Positions 32,764 through 40,307 of a stretch of DNA of 51,404 bases are shown one piece after another; the first letter of the stretch is position 1; each line of letters opens with the position of its first letter. The notes under the pieces are model-generated. The model saw only the letters and a program-made list of their open reading frames with translations, made no database searches and was not told the DNA's origin. Position numbers and translations under genes: made by a program. Origin of the DNA: Myxococcaceae bacterium. GTDB taxonomy: Bacteria; Myxococcota; Myxococcia; Myxococcales; Myxococcaceae. Where the stretch lies: the NCBI GenBank assembly GCA_004173515.1, contig SECN01000048.1, positions 1 to 51,404 of the forward strand, in the 5' to 3' direction.

Positions 32764-34487
32764 ACAAGTGGGAGATGCTCCTGGGTGCGGCCCTGCTGAT
32801 GGCGGCTCCGGAGGCATTGGCGGAAACGGTGCGGCGGGCGCTCGTCATCGCCCACAACGGCAGCGACGACCCGGCCCTGGCGCCCCTGCGCTACGCGGAC
32901 GACGACGGCGTGCTGTGGGCGGAGACGCTCAAGCGCCTGGGCGTGGAGACCACGCTGCTGGTGGATCCGGACGAGGCCACGCGGCTGTCCGGCAGCCTGG
33001 TGCTGAAGTCCGCCCAGGTCCCCACGCGCGCGGCGGTGGAGCAGGCGGTGAAGAAGCTCCAGGCGTCGTCGCTCGCGGACCGCGCGGCGGGACGCCAGAC
33101 GGACGTGCTCATCGTCTACGTGGGGCACGGCAACACGGACGACGCGGGCCGCTCCTACTTCACGCTCGCGGACGCGCGCCTGGACAGGACCAGCCTCTAT
33201 TCGGAGGTCGTGGATCCGCTGGGCGCGGACTACGTGCACGTCATCGCGGACGCGTGCCGCGCGTCGGGCGTGGTGGGCCGCCGAGGGGGAAAGCCGGACG
33301 CGGCGGTGCTGGCGGAGCTGCGCGGGGTGCTCGCGCGCGAACAGCTGGCGGCGCGGCCCAACGTGGGCGCCCTCTTCGCGGAGAGCGACGACGGGGAGAC
33401 GCACGAGTGGTCGCGCATCCGCGCCGGCGTCTTCAGCCACGTGGCGCGCTCCGGCCTGCTGGGCGGCGCGGACATCAACGGCGACGGACAGGTGGAGTAC
33501 AGCGAGCTGGCCGCGTTCGTGGCCGCGTCGCTGCACGGCGTGAAGGGGATGCCCGCGCGGCTGTCGGTGAATGCCTTCGCGCCCACCGCCGCGCCCCGGC
33601 GTCCGCTGGTGGGCCCCGCGCCGGAGGGGCCCCAGGTCACCTTCCCCGCGGGCTTCGAGTACGCGCGCCTCTCCGTGGAGGACGCGGACGGACAGCGGCT
33701 GGTGGACGTGCGGCGCTCGCCGCAGCAGTGGACGCAGATATTGCTGCCGCCGCGCGACGTGTACTGGGTGCGCGCCCCGAACGCGGAGGCGCGCGTGACG
33801 CTGGCGGAGCTGTCGTCCGGGACGCCGGAGCTGCGCCCCCGCGAGTTGCAGGAGCGCGGCCCCGCGGAGGAGGCGCTGCGGCGCGGGCTGTTCGCCGTGC
33901 CGTTGGACCGGTCGTTCTATGACGAGTACGTGGTCGCCGCGGGCCTGGTGCCGGTGGACTTCACGACGCTGTTCCACCCGCCCGCCGTCGGGGGGCTGAT
34001 GCCCCGGCTGGCCGCGCCAGCGTCGGAGTCCGGCGCGGCGTGGGAGCTGGGCCTGGGCGCGGGGCGCTCGCCGCTGGGACTGGCGAGCTTCGCCACCGGG
34101 CCCAGCCTGTCGTGGCGCAATCCAACGTCGTCGCACCTGCTGTACTACGGCGTGCGCGGGGCCTACGGCGTGACGCCGCTCGCGGCCCGGGACGGCATCC
34201 GGCTGCACCGCTTCACGTTGGAGGGACTGGTGGGCCTCCAGAATCCGGCGCGCACGCCGCTGTTCGCGGAGGTGGGCGCAGGCTGGGGCCTGCTGGGCCT
34301 GACGGCGCCGGGCTTCCGGCAGGCGGACCCCACGATGCTGACCACCCATGTGGCCGCGGGCGTCACCGGGCGGCTGGCGGGCATGAAGTTGCGATTGTCG
34401 GCCCAGGTGGGCCTGGACCGCGTCACCGCCAACGGGCGGACCGGCGTGGATCCGCAGTACGGCCTGGAAATCACCCTCCGGCGCTAG
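32760..34487 (+). CDS. Caspase-family (C14) protease with EF-hand loop and beta-barrel-like C-terminus
   Basis: The 575-residue protein starts at ATG 32760, overlapping the anti-sigma stop codon. A signal peptide (M-L-L-G-A-A-L-L-M-A-A-P-E-A-L-A) is followed by a caspase fold (about 24-230). The His of the catalytic dyad is H123 in I-V-Y-V-G-H-G-N, and the Cys is C166 in V-I-A-D-A-C-R-A-S. At 238-249, D-I-N-G-D-G-Q-V-E-Y-S-E is a textbook EF-hand calcium loop. Residues about 420-575 alternate as beta strands (L-G-L-G-A-G-R-S, Y-Y-G-V-R-G-A-Y-G-V, F-A-E-V-G-A-G-W-G) and end L-E-I-T-L-R-R, like an outer-membrane barrel. An exported, possibly calcium-responsive protease is the simplest reading. 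Confidence 0.88.
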   Translation: MNKWEMLLGAALLMAAPEALAETVRRALVIAHNGSDDPALAPLRYADDDGVLWAETLKRLGVETTLLVDPDEATRLSGSLVLKSAQVPTRAAVEQAVKKLQASSLADRAAGRQTDVLIVYVGHGNTDDAGRSYFTLADARLDRTSLYSEVVDPLGADYVHVIADACRASGVVGRRGGKPDAAVLAELRGVLAREQLAARPNVGALFAESDDGETHEWSRIRAGVFSHVARSGLLGGADINGDGQVEYSELAAFVAASLHGVKGMPARLSVNAFAPTAAPRRPLVGPAPEGPQVTFPAGFEYARLSVEDADGQRLVDVRRSPQQWTQILLPPRDVYWVRAPNAEARVTLAELSSGTPELRPRELQERGPAEEALRRGLFAVPLDRSFYDEYVVAAGLVPVDFTTLFHPPAVGGLMPRLAAPASESGAAWELGLGAGRSPLGLASFATGPSLSWRNPTSSHLLYYGVRGAYGVTPLAARDGIRLHRFTLEGLVGLQNPARTPLFAEVGAGWGLLGLTAPGFRQADPTMLTTHVAAGVTGRLAGMKLRLSAQVGLDRVTANGRTGVDPQYGLEITLRR

Positions 34488-34519
34488 CGGACACGGGCCA
34501 CCGGGCCCGGCCGTGTCCG
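34488..34519. terminator. Hairpin after caspase gene
   Basis: CGGACACGG (34488-34496) pairs perfectly with CCGTGTCCG (34511-34519), starting at the base after the caspase stop codon. It probably terminates the sigma/anti-sigma/caspase transcript, or attenuates it before the following lipoprotein gene. Confidence 0.55.
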
Positions 34520-34579
34520 TGTGTCGTGCGCCGGCCCGCGCACGCCGCGCCACACCCCGAGCCCCTGACGGTCCCCACC

Positions 34580-34855
34580 GTGTCCCGTTCGTTCCTCCTG
34601 CACGTCGTGCTGTCGAACACCGTCATGTCCGTGCTGCTGGCGGGCTGCGATCCCCTCTGCGTCACCGGCCTCTCCCCGCCGGAGCGCGGCTCCGCGTACA
34701 TGGACGACGCGGGCGTCTGTGTCGTCGTCGTGGAGGCGCCCGACGGCCATGACGCGGGCCTTGGCGGATCCGACGCGGGCGCGCAAGGCGATGGCGGCGC
34801 CAGGGCGGACTCCGAGGACGCGGGCTCGCAGGACGCGGGGACGGGGCTTCCGTAG
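34580..34855 (+). CDS. Very small lipoprotein with D-A-G tail
   Basis: The 91-residue product is taken from GTG 34580, the in-frame start that gives a complete signal (S-F-L-L-H-V-V-L-S-N-T-V-M-S-V-L-L-A-G-C, lipobox Cys at 23). The mature part is short, with two further Cys (C-V-T-G and G-V-C-V-V-V-V), then a low-complexity tail of D-A-G, G-D-G and A-D-S-E-D-A-G. The ribosome site is weak. D-A-G/D-G-G tails recur in exported proteins across this window and probably serve as flexible spacers at the surface. Confidence 0.6.
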   Translation: MSRSFLLHVVLSNTVMSVLLAGCDPLCVTGLSPPERGSAYMDDAGVCVVVVEAPDGHDAGLGGSDAGAQGDGGARADSEDAGSQDAGTGLP

Positions 34856-34945
34856 TCCCGGGCTTCGGGGGAGCCGAAGCGGCGGTTGCGGGGTGTGGAA
34901 GCCGGCGCCTACAGTCGCCGCCCCTCCCGGGAGACAGCCCAGCCC

Positions 34946-36433
34946 ATGTCGTCGAACGTCCCCCTTCCCGCCTCCGTCCCCACGTCGTCCAGCCGCGCCC
35001 TCTTCGTGGCGCGAGCGCTGGCGGTGCTCGGAGGGCTGGGCTGGTTCCTGTGGTTGGGAGGCGGGCCGGTGCTGCCGCCCACGCGCATCGACTGGATGAT
35101 GCGCGAGGACTGGGCCGCGCACATCTTCGGCTGGCTCTTCTTCCGCAACGCGGACTGGCAGCTTCCGCTGGGCGCGGCGCCCAACCACTTCTTCCCCTAC
35201 GGCTCGTCGGTGGCGCTCACCGACGGCAACCCATGGCTGGCCGTCCTCATCAAACCCTTCAACGCGCTCTTGCCCGTGGACTTCCAGTACACCGGGCCGT
35301 GGCTGGGCCTGTGCTACGCCCTGATGGGGTACTTCGGCGCGAGGCTGGTGGAGACGGTGTCGCCGCGCGCGGTGCCCGTGGCGCTGGGCGGCGCGCTCCT
35401 GGCGCTGTCCCCGGCGATGGCGGCGCGCTTCAGCCACCCCACGCTGTGCGCGCACTGGCTGCTGGTGGCCCTCTTGTGGCTCAACCTGCGCGACCTGCCG
35501 GACGCGCGCACCGCGACGCGGAGCCTGGGCCTCGCGGCCCTCTTCAACGCCGTGGCCTCCGGCACCCATCCGTACTGGGTGGCCATGCTGATGCCGCTGA
35601 CGTTGAGCTTGAGCGTGCGCATCGTCTGGAGCCGGAAACTCGGCCTCGCGCGCGTCGCGGGCGCGGTCGCCGGCATCATCGGGTTGGACGTGCTGCTGTT
35701 CGCCGTCTTCGGCTACTTCGGCGGACAGGGGCTGGGCGCGGAGGGCTTCGGTGAGTTCTCCGCGGACCTGGCCACGCTGGTGAACCCCATGGGCTGGTCG
35801 CGCCTCCTGCCGGACCTGCCCGCCGCGCCCCGGCAGGGTGAAGGCTTCGGTTATCTGGGCGCGGGGGCGCTGCTGCTCGTCGTGCTGGCGGCGGTGAGCG
35901 TCCTCGTGCGCCTGCGTGAAGCGCGCACGGTGGACTGGCGCCGCGTGCTGCCGGCCGCGGTCGTGGTGGGGTTGATGGCGGTCTATGCCCTGTCCTCGCG
36001 CGTGACGTGGCTGGGCCAGCCGGTGGCGAACCTGGACGCGCTGTACGCGCCGCTGGTGAAGGCCACGAATGCCTTCCGCGCCTCCGGCCGCTTCGTCTGG
36101 CCATTGGGCTACCTGATTGTCATTGGCGCGGTGCTGACGGTGGTGCGCCTGTGGCGCTCTGTCCCTGCCGTGGCCGTCGCCGCGCTGATGGTGGCGCTGG
36201 CGGCGCAGGCGTACGACCTGCGCGAGGACAAGAGCGCGCTCTTCAAGCCCGTGCACTTCCAGCGCCTGCAATCCCCTGAATGGGCCGCGCTCCAGGGCCC
36301 CTACCAGCACCTGGCCCTCTTCCCGCCGCATGCGCAGTGGGTGTGCCGCTACGACGAGCCGCTGGTGAACGCGCTGGCGTATCAGGCGTACCGGCTGAAG
36401 CTCACCTTCAACAGCGGCTACGCTTCCAGGTAG
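34946..36433 (+). CDS. DUF6311-like polytopic membrane protein, apparently C-terminally truncated
   Basis: The 495-residue protein starts at ATG 34946 behind GGGAGACAG. About ten hydrophobic segments alternate with conserved loops typical of this glycosyltransferase-like family: R-E-D-W-A-A-H-I-F-G-W-L-F-F near residue 55, N-H-F-F-P-Y-G-S-S-V-A-L-T-D-G-N-P-W near 80, and N-A-F-R-A-S-G-R-F-V-W-P-L near 380. It would act in the inner membrane. The sequence stops at T-F-N-S-G-Y-A-S-R, where I expect a further soluble tail of several tens of residues. The VOC gene begins only 38 bases later. This may be a real short variant or a missing segment. Confidence 0.75.
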   Translation: MSSNVPLPASVPTSSSRALFVARALAVLGGLGWFLWLGGGPVLPPTRIDWMMREDWAAHIFGWLFFRNADWQLPLGAAPNHFFPYGSSVALTDGNPWLAVLIKPFNALLPVDFQYTGPWLGLCYALMGYFGARLVETVSPRAVPVALGGALLALSPAMAARFSHPTLCAHWLLVALLWLNLRDLPDARTATRSLGLAALFNAVASGTHPYWVAMLMPLTLSLSVRIVWSRKLGLARVAGAVAGIIGLDVLLFAVFGYFGGQGLGAEGFGEFSADLATLVNPMGWSRLLPDLPAAPRQGEGFGYLGAGALLLVVLAAVSVLVRLREARTVDWRRVLPAAVVVGLMAVYALSSRVTWLGQPVANLDALYAPLVKATNAFRASGRFVWPLGYLIVIGAVLTVVRLWRSVPAVAVAALMVALAAQAYDLREDKSALFKPVHFQRLQSPEWAALQGPYQHLALFPPHAQWVCRYDEPLVNALAYQAYRLKLTFNSGYASR

Positions 36434-36471
36434 CCCGACATGGCTCGGGTTCACGTCGAAAGGAGCAGTCG

Positions 36472-37254
36472 ATGCCCGCGGTGACGAAGCACGAAGCCGG
36501 AACGGTGTGCTGGGTGGACCTGATGGCCTGGGACCTGGAGAAGGCCAAGACCTTCTATGGGGGGCTGTTCGGTTGGACGTTCGAGACGGGTCCGAAGGAG
36601 ACGAACTACTACACGATGGCCCGGTCCCAGGGCCGTGAAGTGGCGGCGCTGATGCCGCGCGCGAAGGAAGCGCCCTTCCCCCCGGTGTGGAACCTGTACT
36701 TCAGCGTGGAGAGCGTGGACCGCTCGCTGGCCCGCGTGAAGGAGCTGGGCGGCCGGCAGCTGCTGCCTCCCATGGACGTCATGGACTCGGGGCGCATGGC
36801 CTTCTGTCTGGATTCCACCGGGGTGCCGTTCGGACTCTGGCAGCCGAACCAGTTCCAGGGCGCCGGGGTGGTGGGCGAGCCCGGCTCCATGGCGTGGCAT
36901 GAGGTGAAGACGCGCGACGGCGCGAAGGCGCTCGACTTCTACAAGGGCCTCTTCGACTTCACGGGGGAGAAGATGCAGACCGACCAGATGGACTACTGGG
37001 TCCTGAAGAAGAACGGCAAGGAGGTGGGCGGCCTGATGACGATGACCGCGAGGGACCCCGCCGACGCTCCGCCCCACTGCATGAACACCTTCGCCGTGGC
37101 GAACACCGACGAGGCCGCGGCGACCGTCACCCGGCTGGGTGGCAAGGTGCTCGTCGCGCCGTTCGACTCGCCCTACGGCCGCATCAGCATCGTCGCCGAC
37201 CCCGGTGGCGCGAGCTTCGGCATCATCAAGCTGGCGGAGATGGGCGCGGCCTGA
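36472..37254 (+). CDS. Two-domain VOC (glyoxalase/bleomycin-resistance fold) protein
   Basis: The 260-residue protein starts at ATG 36472 behind AAAGGAG. Two VOC modules are visible. Residues about 8-125 contain D-L-E-K-A-K-T-F-Y-G-G-L-F-G-W and D-S-T-G-V-P-F-G-L-W-Q. Residues about 137-258 contain D-G-A-K-A-L-D-F-Y-K-G-L-F-D-F and D-P-G-G-A-S-F-G-I-I-K. The family binds divalent metals and acts on varied small molecules; the sequence does not show which. It is cytoplasmic and converges on larC with 14 bases between. Confidence 0.9.
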   Translation: MPAVTKHEAGTVCWVDLMAWDLEKAKTFYGGLFGWTFETGPKETNYYTMARSQGREVAALMPRAKEAPFPPVWNLYFSVESVDRSLARVKELGGRQLLPPMDVMDSGRMAFCLDSTGVPFGLWQPNQFQGAGVVGEPGSMAWHEVKTRDGAKALDFYKGLFDFTGEKMQTDQMDYWVLKKNGKEVGGLMTMTARDPADAPPHCMNTFAVANTDEAAATVTRLGGKVLVAPFDSPYGRISIVADPGGASFGIIKLAEMGAA

Positions 37255-37268
37255 GCCGCGCCCGAGGC

Positions 37269-38435
37269 TCAGTGCTCGAGGGCCGCCAGCGCGGCGGCCA
37301 TCACCTGCTTCACGGGCACGTTCGCGGCCTGGGCCACGCGCACGCAGTCGTCGAACTCCGGGTGCGCGTTGAGCACCCGGCCGTCGCACAAGCCGCGCTT
37401 CACGCGGACCCTGCCCCACGGCGTCTCCACCTCCACCCAGTCGCGCTCCAGCGCGTGGCGCTCCACGCGGTGGTAGCGCACGCCCAGCGACGTGGACTCG
37501 CGCAGCACCGTGTCCACCACCGCGTCGCGCAGGCCGCCCTCCACCAGCGCGCCCAGCAGGTGCGCCGGCCGCCCCTTCTTCATCACCACCGGGGCCACCC
37601 ACGCGTCCTTCGCGCCCACCTCCAGCAACCGCTCCACCAGGTAGCCCAGCAGCTGCGGCGTGGCGTCGTCCAGGTTCGCCTCCACCACCCACAGCCCTTC
37701 GGTGGCCTTCGCCTCCACGCGGCCCAGCGACGCGCGCAGCACGTTGGGGCGGTCGCGGAAGTCCTTCGTGCCCACGCCGTAGCCGACCTTCTCCACGATG
37801 AAGTCCGGAGGGTGGCCAATCTTCGTCAGCACCTTGAGCAGCGCCGCGCCCGTGGGCGTCGTCAGCTCGCCCACCCCCTCGAAGCGCACCGGCACGTCGC
37901 GCAGCAGCTCCAGCGTCGCGGGCACGGGGATGGGCATCTGCCCGTGCGCCACGCGGATGGTGCCGCTGCCCAGGGGCGGCGGGGCGGCGTGCACCTCCGG
38001 GTCTCCCAGCAGCTCCAGCACCACCGCCGCGCCGCAGATGTCCACGATGGAGTCCACCGCGCCCACTTCGTGGAAGTGGATGTCGTCGATGGACACGCCG
38101 TGCACCTTCGCCTCGGCCTCGCCGATGGCGCGGAACACCGCCAGGGCGCGGGCCTTCGCGCGCTCCGGCAGCGTGGGGGCGGCTTCGATGAGCTGGCGGA
38201 TGTCCGCGTAGGCGCGGTGCGGGTGCGCTTCCTTCGCGTCCAGCACCACGTCCAGGTGCGTGCCGCTGATGGCGTGGCGCACCGCGCGCGACACCGCCAG
38301 CCTCCAGCCCGGCACGTTGAGGCCACTCAGGGCCTGGGTGAGCGCGTCGGGTGACACGCCCAGGTCGATGCCGGCCGCCAGGAACATGTCCCCGGCGATG
38401 CCGCCCACGGGCTCCAGGTAGAGGATGCGCCGCAT
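37269..38435 (-). CDS. larC: Nickel-pincer cofactor nickel insertase LarC
   Basis: The 388-residue protein has the LarC start I-L-Y-L-E-P-V-G-G-I-A-G-D-M-F. Further motifs are F-H-E-V-G-A-V-D-S-I-V-D-I, V-P-A-T-L-E-L-L-R, T-P-T-G-A-A-L-L-K, and V-E-A-N-L-D-D-A-T-P-Q at the junction of its two halves. In lactobacilli larC is split by a programmed frameshift; here it is one open frame. LarC inserts nickel into the pyridinium dithiocarboxylate cofactor made by LarB and LarE for lactate racemase and related enzymes. It follows larB by four bases. LarE and LarA are not in the window. Confidence 0.95.
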   Translation of the reverse strand: MRRILYLEPVGGIAGDMFLAAGIDLGVSPDALTQALSGLNVPGWRLAVSRAVRHAISGTHLDVVLDAKEAHPHRAYADIRQLIEAAPTLPERAKARALAVFRAIGEAEAKVHGVSIDDIHFHEVGAVDSIVDICGAAVVLELLGDPEVHAAPPPLGSGTIRVAHGQMPIPVPATLELLRDVPVRFEGVGELTTPTGAALLKVLTKIGHPPDFIVEKVGYGVGTKDFRDRPNVLRASLGRVEAKATEGLWVVEANLDDATPQLLGYLVERLLEVGAKDAWVAPVVMKKGRPAHLLGALVEGGLRDAVVDTVLRESTSLGVRYHRVERHALERDWVEVETPWGRVRVKRGLCDGRVLNAHPEFDDCVRVAQAANVPVKQVMAAALAALEH

Positions 38436-38439
38436 GGCT

Positions 38440-39192
38440 TCAGCGCCGTCCCTTCGTGCGGGAGATGAGCGCCGCGTAGAAGCCGCCGCCGAACCCGTTG
38501 TCGATGTTCACCGTCGCCACGTTCGCGGCGCACGAGTTCACCATCGAGAGCAGCGCGGAGATGCCCTTCAGGTTCGCGCCGTAGCCCACCGACGTGGGCA
38601 CCGCCACCACCGGGATGCCGACCAGGCCGCCCAGCGCGCTCGCGAGCGCCCCCTCCATGCCCGCCACCACCACGGCGACGTGGCACTCCTGAATCTCCTC
38701 GCGCCGGCGGAGCAGCCGGTGGATGCCCGCCACGCCCACGTCGTAGACGCGCCGCACCTCCGCGCCCATCGCCTCCGCGGTGAGCGCCGCCTCCTCCGCC
38801 ACGGGGATGTCGCTCGTGCCGGCCGTCACCACCGCGATGAGCCCCGCCTTCACCTTGCGCTGACGCAGGTGGAAGATGCGCGCCACCGGGTGGTACTCGG
38901 CCTTGGGGAAGCGCGCGAGCAGCGCCTCCGCCTTGTCCGGTTGCAGCCGCGTCACCAGCACCGTCTGCTTGCGCTCCACGAGCGCGCCCACGATGCCCAG
39001 CAGTTGCTCCACCGTCTTGGGCTCGCCCAGCACCACCTCCGGGAAGCCGAAGCGCAGGTTGCGGTGCGTGTCGAGCGTCGCGTAGCCCAGCTCCGCGTAC
39101 GGCAGGTCCTTGAGCTTGCCCACCGCGTCGTCCAGGGTGACCTTGCCCGTCTTCACCTGACCCAGCAGCTGTCGCAGTGCCTTCTCGTCCAT
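38440..39192 (-). CDS. larB: Nickel-pincer cofactor biosynthesis protein LarB
   Basis: The 250-residue protein is typical LarB, which carboxylates nicotinic acid adenine dinucleotide to start nickel-pincer cofactor synthesis. Visible landmarks are A-T-L-D-T-H-R, F-G-F-P-E-V-V-L-G-E, V-V-T-A-G-T-S-D-I-P-V-A-E-E-A, and a C-terminal AIR-carboxylase-like stretch (V-A-G-M-E-G-A-L-A-S, V-P-T-S-V-G-Y-G-A). It precedes larC by four bases, and 81 bases separate it from cheC upstream, so it may read through from the chemosensory operon. Confidence 0.95.
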   Translation of the reverse strand: MDEKALRQLLGQVKTGKVTLDDAVGKLKDLPYAELGYATLDTHRNLRFGFPEVVLGEPKTVEQLLGIVGALVERKQTVLVTRLQPDKAEALLARFPKAEYHPVARIFHLRQRKVKAGLIAVVTAGTSDIPVAEEAALTAEAMGAEVRRVYDVGVAGIHRLLRRREEIQECHVAVVVAGMEGALASALGGLVGIPVVAVPTSVGYGANLKGISALLSMVNSCAANVATVNIDNGFGGGFYAALISRTKGRR

Positions 39193-39273
39193 GGGCGACC
39201 CTCTACCCCACCCGCCCCCGGTGCTCCAGACGCGCGGCGACAGGACGGGCCCGCCCAGGGCGCCGGGAAGCCG

Positions 39274-39870
39274 CTACAGGCCCAGCCGGGCCAGCAGCGC
39301 CTGGGTGCTGCCGCGCTCCAGCACCAGCAGCATCCGCCCGCCCAGCGCCGTGGGGGCCGTGGCCGTGAAGTGCGTGCCCAGGACCACCACCGGGCCCGGG
39401 CCCGAGTCCACCTCGCCCAGCACGCCCGCCAGCACCGGCCGCACCGGACCGCGCTCCAGCCGGGGCACCGTGGGCAGCAGCCTCCAGCCCGTCAGCCGTC
39501 CGATGGCGGACAGGCACGCGCTGGCGATGATGTTGGCGGCCTCCGACAGGGCGCTCTCGCGCTCCTCGGCGGACGCGGGCTGGCCTCGCACCAGCGCCGA
39601 CTCCAGCGCCTCTCCATCCTTCGGGGGCAGCAGCAGCACCAACGCACCGCGCAGCTCGCCCGTCATGCCCAGGCGCACGGCGATGGCGGGGCCGTCCTCG
39701 CCCAGCAGGCCCGGTCCGTCCTGGGTGCCGAGCAGCCGCACGTCCGGGATGGACAGGTCCACACGGCCGCCCACCAGCCGGGCCAGGGCGTTGGCACCGT
39801 GACCGCAGCCGATGTTGGCCACCTCGCGCAGGGCGTCGAGCTGCGCGTCGCTGGGCAGGGGCGGACTCAC
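39274..39870 (-). CDS. CheC-type phosphatase / chemotaxis adaptor
   Basis: The 198-residue protein has two copies of the CheC active-site helix: L-R-E-V-A-N-I-G-C-G-H-G-A-N-A-L at about 14-29 and L-S-E-A-A-N-I-I-A-S-A-C-L near 107-119. The E-x-x-N of each is the dephosphorylation signature of CheC/CheX/FliY proteins, which remove phosphate from CheY. Its start overlaps the stop of the CheW-like frame of the cheA locus (ATGA), so it belongs to the chemosensory operon. No CheD gene is next to it. Confidence 0.85.
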   Translation of the reverse strand: MSPPLPSDAQLDALREVANIGCGHGANALARLVGGRVDLSIPDVRLLGTQDGPGLLGEDGPAIAVRLGMTGELRGALVLLLPPKDGEALESALVRGQPASAEERESALSEAANIIASACLSAIGRLTGWRLLPTVPRLERGPVRPVLAGVLGEVDSGPGPVVVLGTHFTATAPTALGGRMLLVLERGSTQALLARLGL

Positions 39871-40307
39871 GCGGTCAGTAACCTCGGGACATCCAGGATG
39901 AACACGGGCCGGCCATTGCCCAGGATGGTCACCCCGGACAGGCCCGGCAGCAAGTCCAGGGGCCGGGACAGGGGTTTGAGGACGACTTCCTCCTGCCCCA
40001 GGAGGCGATCCACCGCCAGCGCCACCTTGCCGGTGCCGGCGTCGCCCTCCATCACCACGAAGGGCCGGAAGCCCGGGCGGGGCGTGGCGGGCACGCCCAG
40101 CAGCACCTCCAGCGCGTGCACCGGCAGCAGGCCGTTGCCGTGGGGCAGGAGCGCCGTCTCCCGGCTGCGGCTGAGCGCGTCCGGATCCGCCTCCGTGGCG
40201 CCCACCACCTTGGCGATGGGCAGGCCGAAGACCTCCTCCCCCACCTGCACGAGGAGCAGGTGCACCACTCGGTGAGCTCCTTGGCTGTGGAGACGCCGGG
40301 GAGGCAC
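39867..40307 (-). pseudogene. CheA 3' fragment: CheW-like (P5) regulatory domain, out of frame
   Basis: From about 40268 this frame encodes V-V-H-L-L-L-V-Q-V-G-E-E-V-F-G-L-P-I, then R-E-T-A-L-L-P-H-G-N-G-L-L-P-V and G-L-S-G-V-T-I-L-G-N-G-R-P-V-F-I-L-D. This is the P5 domain that couples CheA to CheW and receptors. The upstream part of the frame (40269-40307) is not P5 sequence, and no good ribosome site precedes it. It should be continuous with the CheA kinase core, but lies in another frame because the segment between them is missing. Confidence 0.8.

Noticed and set aside
32511..34553. 680-codon open frame opposite the caspase gene
   Set aside because: Arg/Gln/His-rich shadow without motifs; the plus-strand caspase has catalytic residues, EF-hand and signal peptide.
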